Of a stretch of DNA of 64,000 bases, positions 21,956-53,842 are shown piece by piece. The stretch is taken from the NCBI GenBank assembly GCA_039621445.1, contig CP154957.1, forward strand, positions 24,094,938 to 24,158,937, read 5' to 3'. Under the pieces are notes generated by a model. The model did not search any database and had not been told where the DNA came from. It saw nothing but the letters and a program-made list of their open reading frames with translations. This DNA is from Euglena gracilis. Lineage: Eukaryota > Euglenida > Euglenophyceae > Euglenales. The stretch's first letter is position 1. Each line of letters opens with the position of its first letter. The position numbers and the translations under genes were made by a program.

Positions 21956-23619
21956 ACCATGGGATGGGTGTCGACCAGTACACATACTTAGATCAAAAAA
22001 CGGTACAATGCTTCTGCAGTGGAATTCCTCAATCGTGGCTTCAGGGTTGGGAGGGCCACAATGAACCTCTTGGCTGACGCCAAACTAAACCACTTAATCA
22101 CACCAAAAAAAAAGCATTGGCAATAACGCCCTTTGGGATCAAACTGACTATCAAAACAAAGCGAGTGAGAGTGATTGCACACCTCCAGCATCAGGTATCT
22201 GAGCCTCTGGCATCGCAAGGGCCAGCCCAACACTGGGGCATCCCAGTGGCGGCACGTTCAAAAAAGACGACCTGCATAAGAGGACAAGATGGTTACGGGT
22301 ATGGAATTTGTGCCATTGCTTTGAACGCGGCGGGATGCGCAGGCTGTCAGAGGCCACCGCGGGGCATGGCTTCCCTGCTTGCCTGCCGTTCGGTCCATTG
22401 TTCAATGCGGACCGTATGGCATTGCACCGCAACACCACTGCCCGTGGCAGTGCTCAGAGGCCCTGCAGGGTGGCTGGCGGGAACCAGCACAAGCTTGTTC
22501 CTTTGCAGTTGCCCTTTTGGTGTTGTCCATGAGTAAGAGAATGCGCGCGTTGTCTTCCCTTCCCCCCAACCTGAAGATTCCCCAAATCCAACACCCCCAG
22601 GGGGGAGTCGCCCACCCACACAAAACTGGCCGAAAATCCGTGAAAAGATTTTCGGGTCTGGTCCATGTCTGGAGTGGACTGACCCATAGCGCACCTCCCA
22701 GCGGCGCAGCACCCTCGGGGGTGGGATCACGCAGGGTTAACAGGGCACCAGGGTGGCGTCCAAACCCTGCGCTGAACAATTTGTGCAACCCATGCCTTTC
22801 TCCTGGGTGTTGTTCCTGTAACCATGCTGCTGCCAACCAACCCCCAGGTCACAATACCATGGCGCACACACGGCCAGTGCGCTCCAGAACAACGCAAACG
22901 TTGATGGTGAGTTTCATGCACCAAAATTAACTGAAAATGCTGTGTAATTCCACAGACCACATCGCATCTATGGGGCACACCTTCAAAAAAACTGGAAACA
23001 TGGAATTACTTCATTATATATTATTATTTATGTTGCCAAAACAGCAAAAAACATTAAACACCATGAAAGCACCCTCGCTTCAGAATTCAAACGTCGGGTG
23101 TGAACGATCGCTGTGTGAGATCGCACATAGAATATGAATATGAATGTGCACATTCCAAGCCCATTGCTTGGGTGCTGGCTGTACTGCTGGCTGTTGGACA
23201 CAAAGGAGGAGCCGAGAATGCACCGAGGCATATTCGCACATTCCTCTTGGGGAATCAACGTGCAGGCCTGCATTCTCAAAAATGGGGTTTGCTGTTGCTT
23301 CAGACCAGCCTGCTGGTTTCCACTCAGGTGATCTGTCGGTTGACAAAGCGAAATGCGATACCGCTTTGGGGAGTGTTTCGTGGGCTGTGCCTCCATCCTG
23401 TGCAAGCACCTTTGGTCACCCACCCCTGTGGGCCCCGCATCGCCCGGCATCGCCCTGCATCGCCTTAGAGATCCCCAATGGTGCCCTTTTTTTGCTTCTT
23501 GGTTGTTATCGACTGCTTGTGGTCACTTCTGGCCCTTTTGTGCTGCCTTTTGTCACTTTTGACCCTTTGTGTTTGTTTTGGGTCACCTTTGGTCACTTTT
23601 GGCTGATTTTGACCTGTGT

Positions 23620-23875
23620 TTCTCCCCTGCATCCACTTCAATACCTGCAGTCCGCGCTGCATAAGCCGCATCCCCGCATCCACTCCAGTAGCATCCCGCA
23701 TCTGCTCCAATAGCCGCATCTGCGGCATCCAGTACCCGAATCTCCTCATCTGCTCGAATAGCCACATCCGCTTATTCGCTCCAGTAGCTACATCCCCGCA
23801 GCCGCATCTGCTCCAGTAGCCACATCCTCGCATCTGTGCCCACATCCCCGCATCCACTAGCCGAATCCCACACCC
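23620..23875. repeat. Minisatellite with CCGCATC core
   Basis: The words CCGCATCC, CTCCAGTAGC, CATCTGCTCC and CCCCGCATCCA recur at intervals of about 15-30 bases. Confidence 0.75.
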
Positions 23876-24949
23876 CAAAGAGGCACAAAATAACCAAAAA
23901 TTGTCAACAATGGGCCAAAAATAACCCCCCAAAATGGCCCAAATCACCAAAAAAAAATTGCCAAAAATGCCTCCAAATGGCTGCGAGTTTGCACCTCAGC
24001 CCAAAACCCCAAAATCGGCCAGAACCTTCAAAATCTGCATTTCAAAATTCATCCACCTGGCCTTTGGTCGGGGTGGACACCCATGAAGCACCTGCTCGAG
24101 GCAGGAGGGTCCAGCCATACACTCTCCCTTGGGAGTGAAGCCCCCTCCGGCTTTGGAAAGCACGTTATGCTGAGCTGCCAGCGGGTGAAGAGTGGATGCA
24201 AATTTGTGTCTGATGTTGAAAATGATGACACAGCCACAGGGGCCGATGGCATCATTTTAAAAGTACTCTTGGAATGTTTCCGGGCCAGGCTTCTCACTCT
24301 TTATCGAGCTGCGCAATGTGAACAAAGAACAACCATGAACGGTCCTGACAAACATTTGTTGTCCTGTCCCAGGAGTGGTGGCACGAAACAAAATTTTCTG
24401 GCAACATCACCAATTAACATCACCAATTGCCATTCGCCCTTGAATGGCAATCACTGGCTCACATATTTTGGAAAACCACAGAACAATCAACTTTGTTTGT
24501 GCTGGAAGAAAACGATGAAACTTGTTTGAAAGATGACAACAGCAAGGACACAGACAAAATGGCTGCTCCTGGTGCCACCAGACGTTGACATCTGGTAAAG
24601 TTGCCAACCAAAGATGAGAGGATATCCCAACGCCACCGAACTGTGGGAGTTGAATGCTGCACTGTCAGTCGATTCAAGCGCCACTGGGGAGGCACTGGGG
24701 CAAAATCGAACGCAGCAGTGACAAGCGCGGACTGTGTGTCCAAGCAATGTGCCATAATGTGCACCAGGCAAGGGGTGCCTGCACCCAGCAGGACAAACAG
24801 TCCCACCAGAGTTAATAAGCCGTTCCATAGCGAAAATCGCCTGAGAGCCTGCGGCCGGGAGGCCACAAATGTGGTCGCTCCAAAAGAGCGCCACGCATAT
24901 GCCTCGCTCAGGCCTCCGAGGGCCTGGGAGCACCTTGAGGGCTTCTCTC

Positions 24950-45452
<20,503 letters not shown>

Positions 45453-47421
45453 TGCCACAACACAAACTGCGCAGAGAAAATCGGACCCAAAAGAAGCCCA
45501 CACGTCGGTTTTTACTCATTGAACAAGAGATGGCGTAAAATGGAGCCCAAACGAATAACCCACAGAATTGTGGGGCACCCCGCACTCCCTCACTGCCACC
45601 CAAAACAATGTCCTTGACTCGGGGGGGGGGGGGATCGGGTCCCCCCCAAAAAACACAAAAAATCTCTTGGCGCTTTACGCCAAAATGAAGCATTTTCCAT
45701 CCCATCTGCCCAAAACGCAAGTGGATGATTAAAAACACACAATTTTGGTGAAAATGTCCAAAAAAAAATCCAAAAACCAACCAACCTCAATGAAAACTTC
45801 CATTCATTTTGTAATGAACCTTCTGATCCCATCGATAGAAAACAAATTGAACCATTTTAGGGGCAATTCCACCCCACACCACCCCGGTCTCGGACTTTGA
45901 TCCAGATGGTCTCGTATTTGAAGGCGGGCATCATTTGGGGGGTCCGGCGTCATGCCCGAACCGGCGTCTGAGGAATCACGGCCAATTTCACCCCATGTTT
46001 GGGAAAGTTTTGGGTGATTTTGGTCGGAATCTGTCGCCGACCGAAACTGGCAGATTTCACACCTCTGAAACCATGTTGCCCATCAAATGAAAGCTCTTCT
46101 CAAGGGCTTTTGAAAGATGGCCACAGAATTCAGCCATACCATGCCCCCCCCCCCACCCTGGCCGGCGGAAAGCCGGCCCTTTGGCCGGGACCGACCCCCC
46201 ATATAAGACCAGGTTTTGAATAATGCTGAGCTCTTAATATGCGTGCCAACCTCCATCTTTGATGCTCTATATAAACCAGCTCCCTGAATGGACGATTTTC
46301 GCTTGAAACCATGTATTGGGGCTCTGGCTTCACGCCCGAACCGGCGTTCAGGACGCCGGTTCAGCTCAGAAATTTCTGCGCCGAACTGGCGTCCAGAACG
46401 CAGGTTCGGGCGGGAAGACGGTGTCCAGGGGACCCAAAATAAAAAGTGCCAAAAAGTGTCCAAAATGGTTTTTAGACATGTGGCAATCATATCTTATCTG
46501 AGCAGTTTTTGGGGGCTATTTGGCCAGAAATTGGGGTATTTTGTGCAACAATTTCCATTTGGTCAAATTTGGGGAATTTCTGAAATAGAATACCATGCAG
46601 CACGGCTGGAATCTAAGGCCATCTGCTGAAAGCCCTCGAGAAGGGCCATCGATCAAGGGGCTACATGGCAGGTGAACAGTGGATTTTGGAATTTGCGAAA
46701 AGGGTCGGAACAGGCGATCGGCGATTTTCGGGGCGCTCTGCAGTGTGGCTGAGTTCTGAGGGTACCACATGAAAGCTCATGGGGAGAGCTCTCGATTGAT
46801 ATGCTGTATGGCACCTGAGGTGTGGGATTTCACAAATTAAGACGTCAAATTTTGGAATACACGATCGCTGAAAATAAGCGCTGTGTGCATTATTGCTGAA
46901 TCCTGTGGCCAGCTGTCAAAAGCCCTTGAGAAGAGCTTTTGATTGATGGGTAGCATTGCATCACATTTGTGAAAACTTCAATCGGCCGATCGACGTCGCC
47001 ATGTGCCCAAAGGAGGTCAAAAGGTTTCAGAGTAGGGGTTGCGGGGGGGGGGGTCGCGGGGGAATCTAAAAAAAATCATTGGCCCAAAATTATGCTATTT
47101 GGCCTCCTGGACCCGGAAAAGGTGTTTTTGAGATGAAAATGAATGGTTTTCCCTTAAATTCCTGGTACAAAAAACTGTGTTCAAAACGCCGGTTCGGGCG
47201 TGAAGCCATGTTTCAGAACTCAGGGCTTCACTCCGGAACCAGGGCGTTCTGAACACAGTTGTTGAAACCGTGGATTAGGGGCTCTGGATTAGGGGCTCTG
47301 GCTTCACGCCCGAACGCCGAACCAGCGTTCAAGGAATCACGGCCAATTTCGCCCTAAATACCCATTTTTTGAACCTTTTTGAGCGATTCGGGATTCCAAA
47401 AAGTACAAAAAATTGACATTA

Positions 47422-48053
47422 CAGTGTGGCTAAAAATTACGGAAGACAAAAATTACGGCAAAAAAAAATTACGAGAAAAAATTTTTGGCAAAATTTTAAT
47501 TTTGGAATTTTTTTTTGGCAAAATCTGGTCCCATGAAGGATTGACCTCCGGCACAGGTGCGACATTTTTCTCCTGGTTGCGTGTTCAACGTATTTTTCTG
47601 TCCCCCAGTGGCTGCAATCGCTCGAGGTGTTGTCGCACGTACCCGCCCAGCAACGCTTGCCCAAAAAAAATGGGGGAACGTTCAAGATCGGTCAGGCATG
47701 GGCAAAATGTTCGCTGGCGAAAGCAGAATGGAGGCCGTTCGCTGCAAATTCTGATAGAGTTGTGCCCACTGATCAGGTGTCAGTGATTTCTAATGCAGAG
47801 TGATTATTGCTGTGATTTTCCCCAGGTGCTTGATGCCGGTCGCCCGTTTTTCAAGGAGCTGGCTGAGCATATACCATTGAAGAAACTGACATTCAATTGG
47901 GATGAGTATTGTGTTCTTTTGGGCACAAACCGGAAGTGGGCTGGAAGACAGCGTCGGAAACCGACGGAGTGAGAAAATTACGAGAAAAAAAATCATGGCA
48001 AAATTTGGGTATTTTGCCAAAATTTCTGTCTTCCGTAATTTTTAGCCGCACTG
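47422..48053. mobile_element. Tc1/mariner-like element (632 bp, non-autonomous)
   Basis: The ends CAGTGTGGCTAAAAATTACG and its complement (one mismatch) are flanked by TA on both sides, the target duplication of the Tc1/mariner superfamily. AAATTACG and TTGGCAAAAT words recur inside both ends. The interior has no intact transposase frame. Confidence 0.8.
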
Positions 48054-48324
48054 TAATCAGGAATCTGTCACTCAATTAGGAATCAAAAGTGCGAGAAATT
48101 CGTCCCAAATTCCTAATTGGACCTATTTTTGGACCGAAAAGGCACGCAAATTCCTCATTGGGATCTAAAATTAGAGGAAAGAATGATGCCACACAAGTCA
48201 TGCGTGACCTGTCGCAAAACCCGTCCCCCCCCCCGACCCCAACACCCCCTTTGTATTTTTTCCGACCTTTTTTTATCCGAAAACGGCTAATCTGACAGTG
48301 GAAAAAATGTACAAACTGTCCCAA

Positions 48325-48500
48325 ATTGGCCGAAAAAAACAGCGTATCTCAGGCTAGGCGGGGAGTTGCGGGGAAATCAAAATACCGGTAGATGGGGCAT
48401 TCCAAGGGCTTCAATTTAGATATCCGGACATTTCTTTGATTTTTTCGTCATCATTTTCGAGACATTTTGAAAATATCGACTTTTTTGGGCCCGAAATGGT
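48325..48500. mobile_element. Reverse-oriented relative of the 33.0 kb nested insertion
   Basis: CTAGGCGGGGAGTTGCGGGG, AATCAAAATAC, GGGCTTCAATTTAG, TATC(C)GGACATTTCTTTG are reverse complements of words at 33110-33225. Confidence 0.7.
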
Positions 48501-48860
48501 AGAGTCCAAAGGTGGGGGGGGGCTCATCCGGGGGGGGGGCAATCCTACCCAGTTTGGACCCCTTCGGTTTCTAGCAACCATGGTCGATTCGAATTTGAAT
48601 TGAATGAAAGTTAGGCAATTTTTTTTATCGCTTTCAGCCGGTTGAGTTCGGGTTCAGTCAGGTCCAATGGTGGGGGGAGGGTCCAACGAAGTCCTCCCCC
48701 CCAGGAAATTAAAAAAGGGGGGGGAACGAGGGTTTGAAGAATTTTTTTTGAATGGGAATCCTGTTAGGATGTTTGGGACATTTTTTGAAAATCTTTTCAT
48801 TTCTGTGCGAAAATGCAGGGGGGGGGGGGAAATGCAACTTGGCCCTTCAAATTATGCAAG

Positions 48861-48915
48861 TCAAAAAAATGCAAAAAAATGCAAAAAAATGCAAAAAAAT
48901 GCAAAAAAATGCAAC
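48861..48915. repeat. 10 bp phased A-tract array (GCAAAAAAAT)
   Basis: Five consecutive ten-base units with A7 runs exactly 10 bases apart. Confidence 0.9.
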
Positions 48916-49474
48916 TTGCAAAGAAAACCCTGAGAAAACCCTGAGAAAAGGCTGGAATGTAACAGAGTTGCTGCCTATAATCCATAGGCATGTGACAATG
49001 CCGGTGTATACCTGTCAATGATTCACAAAGAAGACCTCCTGGACATATATTGCAAAAACTGGCTCCTACACTAGACAAGTGTGTGGGTATCGGTGGCTGT
49101 GGGCCTGGATAATATCTATCTGGGCTCCAATTTTTCACGGAAAAAACATACATTTTGATGAAAAAAAATTCCAAAATTCTCAGGTTTAAGTTGTTTTCAG
49201 GAGTGGTGATAAAACTGCAAAGTCAAAAAAACTGCCCCAAATTTTGGCACACTCGAATTTTATTGACTTTTTTTCTCTTGGCAAATTTTTGGTATTTCAA
49301 CCCTTTTTTTGCTTCAAAAACCTCCGACATTCAAACCTTTGAGAAAATTGCGCAATTTGGACGGTGAGGAAAAAAATGTGGTCTTGGGCGGGTTTTGGAG
49401 GGACCTCCAATTTGCCAACATAGGTCCCAAAATGGGTCCAAAATACACCCGGTGCCGAACCCACACTGGTCAAG

Positions 49475-49765
49475 TGTGGGGGGGGTGTGGGGGGGTGTGG
49501 GGGGGGTGTGGGGGGGGTGTGGGGGGGTGACATTGGCGACCAACTGCAAAAAAGTTTTCCAGGACAAAATATTTTATGCAAAAAATGCAAAAAAAAATGC
49601 AAAAAATGCAAAGAAAATGCAAAAAAATGCAAACATATGGCGACCAACTACAAAAAAAATTTTCCGGGTCAAAATATTTTATGCAAAAAAAATGCAAAAA
49701 AATGCAAAAAAATGCAAATTTCGAAAAAACCCGATTATGCAAAAAAATGCAAATTATGCAAGTTG
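49475..49765. repeat. G-rich minisatellite followed by ATGCAAAA array
   Basis: GGGGGGTGTG units (49475-49530) are followed by many ATGCAAAAA units of irregular spacing. Confidence 0.85.
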
Positions 49766-50291
49766 CATTTCCCCCCCCCCCCTGGAAAATGCACCGAATT
49801 TTTTGGCATTTGTCAGGGAAGAAGATTTTTGGGTGGGTGAGAAAGTGGGTGTGCAGGTCTCAAACTTGGCTCAAGAATGGATTGGATCACAGGATCCCTG
49901 GAAAAAAATTTTCTTAGTCGCCACCAGTGGTGTAGAAACATTTTTTTCTTCGGGGCAGCATTCCCGATTTTGAAATGACAAGGGTTTCTGACAGACAATT
50001 GACATTAATATGACATTTAGACGCTTGTAAAAAACAGAAACCCCCGTCCGCGTTAGGAATGGACCCTCCCACATCAATGTCTGCCCTCCTACATGCCCAA
50101 AGGACCATGAGTAAGACCACTTCACAGAATGGGGGGTTGGTACGCCGTGGCGAGGATGGGGGGGAAATGGCGGGAAAATGGCGTGGCGAGGGTCTCGGAT
50201 GTGGGGGGAGGGGTGTCCCATGGTTGCAAAATCAAAAATGTAATAGGTGGCGTGGCGAGGGGGCAGGGGGGGGCAAAAACTGCACACGGGC

Positions 50292-50342
50292 AGGTCAAAA
50301 ACTGCACTGCAAAAAACTGCAAAAAACTGCAAAAAACTGCAC
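50292..50342. repeat. 10 bp phased A-tract array (CTGCAAAAAA)
   Basis: Ten-base units with A6 runs in register; a second block lies at 51430-51515. Confidence 0.9.
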
Positions 50343-51429
50343 ATCAACAAAAAATAACAATAAACAAGCTGAAATGGTGTGCATATGCAAAACAACGTAA
50401 ATTGTAATCACATGAGAACGCCCAATTCACCTGACTTTTGCACAGCTTTGGAGCTGATGACAATAAAAATGAAAGCAATCAATCAAGGTACACTGTACAT
50501 GGGTTTTCATGCACTGAAACACAAGTCATGTGTTTGGTTTGGATGCTGGTTCACACTGGTTTTCCTGCACCAAAGCTTGTGACGGCCATGCCCACGGAGG
50601 TGCCAAACAGCTAAATATGGAAAAAATGCACATGCCCACATGCAGAAAGTTTCTATGCTTTTAATTCTTGCATGGGATGTTCAGTTTTGGAACTTTCGGT
50701 CCATCACCTGGTGAACTTCACCCATGTCACGATGCAAAAAATCTACAAAACAAAAAAAAAAAAACACAACAACCATCACAAACTTTGAATACTGTCTTTA
50801 GGGGATTGCCAAATGGTCTGGGAATTTCTTGCAAATAAGAATGACTTCTTTGAAGCATTTGGCTTGTGTGATATTTGGCCAAAATGCTTGGGACAAGGCC
50901 CAATCTTCTACAGGAGCTCGTGCTCCTTTGCGTCTCCACGAATCTCGCAAACTCCAACTTCAACCAAAATTTGCACAAAAAAAACAGTTTTTGGATTTAG
51001 TCCCCGAATCCCGAAATAATTAGTTGAATCTGCTCAGGAGTGTGCAAATGACAATTACCAAAATAAGCATCGTGACATCTGTCACCACATGCACAAGTTG
51101 GAGATGGAGCGATTTTGGTTGGGGAGAAATTGTGGCGTTGTCACCGAAACAATCTGTTTTTTTGGAATGGTGGCTACAACAATTTCTGTTGTGTCGAGAG
51201 GCAAGGCAGTTGGCAAAACAGTTGGGGGCAAGACAACTGGTGGGATTACTGTAGACAACACAACTCATGAAGAGATTTTTTGAGAGAGACTTTTTCTTGA
51301 GAAACACCCTTCAAACAATATAATCCAGCGTAACAAGGCGCAGAGCACCAAAAAATGAGCACCTCAGGTTTCCTCAAAACTGAAATCAAAAAAAAAACTG
51401 CAAAAAACTGCACGTGTGCAGTTTTTTCA

Positions 51430-51515
51430 GAAAAAAAGCTGCAAAAAACTGCAAAAAACTGCAAAAAACTGCAAAAAACCCAAAATGTGAAAACTGCAAA
51501 AAACTGCAAAAACTG
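51430..51515. repeat. 10 bp phased A-tract array (CTGCAAAAAA), second block
   Basis: Four perfect ten-base units followed by slightly varied ones; GGGGGTCCGGCTAGGGGG follows. Confidence 0.9.
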
Positions 51516-52014
51516 CACGGTGCATATTTTGCCCCTCCCTGCGAGGGGGTCCGGCTAGGGGGGGGGGAATGGCATGGCGAGCCCCTCGGGGGGGGGGGGG
51601 GGGGGGGGGGGACCAACCCCCCAATGATGTTTGATCCTGTGATGACTGAGAAGACTTAAAGATGTCAGAAGACGCTTACCTCTCTCGGCATCCAGTTCTG
51701 CTCTGATGACAATGCTGTCAGGGAATGATCGTTTTTTCTCTGCTTCATATCACTGACAAGAATTTGTTGAAATCTATCAAGCAGGAGCTATCGGAAGGAG
51801 TTTGTCACTAATCTGGACCTGAGACCTGCTAAACTGATCCAGTTTTGTTGGAATTGGCCATTGTGTTTGATTTCTGCTTCCTGTTCCTGTGCCTAGAAAC
51901 TGCCTAGAAGGTTTTTTTTTTGTTTGTCTGTCCGTTTTGTTTGCAACAAAATGGTAATCTGGTTCTGATTTGCTTTACAAAGATTTGAATCATTTTTTTG
52001 GTGCCACATCTTTG

Positions 52015-52280
52015 GGGCGGGTTTGGGCCAGATGTGGTGGACAGATGTGCTGGCCAGTTTTGGGCCAGCACATCACATCTGGCCAATTTTGGGCCAGATG
52101 TGGTGGCCAGTTTTGCGCCAGATGTGCTGGCAAGTTTTGGGCCACAGGTGGTGGCCAGTTTTGGGCCACAGGTCGTGGCCAGTTTTGGGCCACAGGTTGT
52201 GGCCAGTTTTGGGCCACTGGTCGTGGCCAGTTTTGCGTCACAGGCTGTGGCCAGTTTTGGGCCACGAGTCGTGGCTAGAA
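52015..52280. repeat. Minisatellite GGCCAGTTTTGGGCCAxxxG, about 30 bp unit
   Basis: About nine units of GTGGCCAGTTTTGGGCCACA with variants. It stays open in several frames on both strands, giving repeated AQNWP or VVASFGPQ peptides that I take as artefacts. Confidence 0.9.
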
Positions 52281-52834
52281 AAGGGCTTGGTTGGTTTTTT
52301 GTGGTGTTCACCTTGCTGGTCTGCTGACCCCTTTTTCAGTTTTGGAAGTTGAATACCGAAGTGTCACCATTTTTTTGAAGGTTTTTTGTTAAGGGAATGT
52401 GAAAAGAAAGGGAGAGCAACCATTTATGGATAGCATTCTTTCTTCCAAAGTTGGCAGCCGGTTACTTGTTCCTCGAAAATGACTGCGGAATGCCAGGCCC
52501 ATACAAAGGGAGGGCAACAAGTTAGAGACAGTGATATTTTTAGCCTAGTCAGGGAACTTATCGACTACGATAAGTTACAGGTTACTATCGGGGGGTAGAT
52601 TTGGCCTGGGGGGGGTTGTGGGGGTCGACCATGGTCGGCCCACGGTCGCCTCGGTCGCCCTCGGTCGCCCTCGGTCGTGGGGGGGGGGGCCGAGGGCAAC
52701 CGAGCTACGGTTGTGGGGGTCGACCGAGGGCGATGGTCGACCCCCACCCCACAGCCGGAACCCACCCTTTGCAAGGTCGGTCGCCCTTGGTCGATCCCCA
52801 CCCCATGACCGGACCCCCCACATTTTGAGGTGGG

Positions 52835-53640
52835 AAAAACAAGGAATTTTGTTATTTTGGGGCTCTCGAACAGTTGAGCAACAAAAGGGATTTGCCCCCA
52901 AAATGGGTGGGTAACACAGGGGATTTGCTCCCCAAAATGGGTGGCTAACACAAGGGATTTTGTTACTTTGGGGCCCTCGAACAGTTGAGCAACAAAGCGG
53001 ATTTGTCCCCCAAAACGGGTGGGTAACACAAGGGATTTGCTCACCAAAAGGGGTGGCTAACACAAATGATTTATTTATTTTGGGGCCCTCGAACTGTTGA
53101 CCAACAAAGGGGATCTGCCCCCCAAAACGGTTGGGTAACACAAGGGATTTTGTTTTTTGGGGCCCTCGAACAGTTGGGCAACAAAAGGTATTTGCCCCTC
53201 AAAACGGGTGGGTACACAAGGGATTTGCCCCCCAAAATGGGTGGGTCACACAAAGTATTTTGTAGTTTTGGGGCCCTCGAACTGTTGGGCAACAAAAGGG
53301 AATTGCCTCCCAAATCAGTTGGGCAACAAAGGGGATTTGTCCCCCAAAACGGGTGGGTTACACAAGGGAATTGGCCCCCAAAAGGGTGGGTAACACAAGG
53401 GATTTGCCCCCCAAAACGGATGGGTAACTCAAGGGATTTGACCCCCAAAACAGGTGGGTGACACAAGGGATTTTGTTATTTTGGGGCCCTCGAACTATTG
53501 AGCAACAAAAGGGATTTGCTCCCAAAATGAGTGGGTAACACAAGGGATTTTGTTGTTTTGGCACCCTCGAACATTTGGGCAACAAAGAGGATTTGCCTCC
53601 CAAAATGGGTTGAAAACATTTTTGTTGTTCTTGGGGACCG
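52835..53640 (-). repeat. Satellite array, reverse orientation, degenerate
   Basis: Units contain GGGTAACACAAGGGATTT, GGGGCCCTCGAAC and TTGGGCAACAAAAGGGATTT, the reverse complement of the main array, with more variation and small indels. Confidence 0.9.
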
Positions 53641-53842
53641 CGAACATGGGCGGACATGTTGTGGGGGTCGACCGAGGGCGACCAACCTTGCAAAAAGGGG
53701 GGGGGGGTCCGGCTGTGGGGTGGGGGTCGACCATGGTCGCCCTCGGTCGACCACCACAACCTTCTCGGTCGACCCCCCCACGACCGAGGGCGACCGAGGG
53801 CGATTGAGGGCGGCTCCGTGCGGAATATTGGCCATGCTACTT

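Larger units (their letters stand above)
20467..24949. other. Intergenic region upstream of POLR3E
   Basis: No exon could be supported on either strand across 4.5 kb. It should contain the POLR3E promoter but no TATA or initiator could be told apart from background. It holds a TA microsatellite (21870-21955) and a CCGCATC minisatellite (23620-23875). Confidence 0.5.
45453..52590. other. Gene-poor repeat region
   Basis: Apart from the elements listed, open frames between 45.5 and 52.6 kb show no family resemblance and no consistent splice sites. Words such as GGCGTGGCGAGGGGG (50.1-50.3 and 51.5 kb; also 42.1, 44.8, 62.6 and 62.76 kb) mark another dispersed family. Confidence 0.5.
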
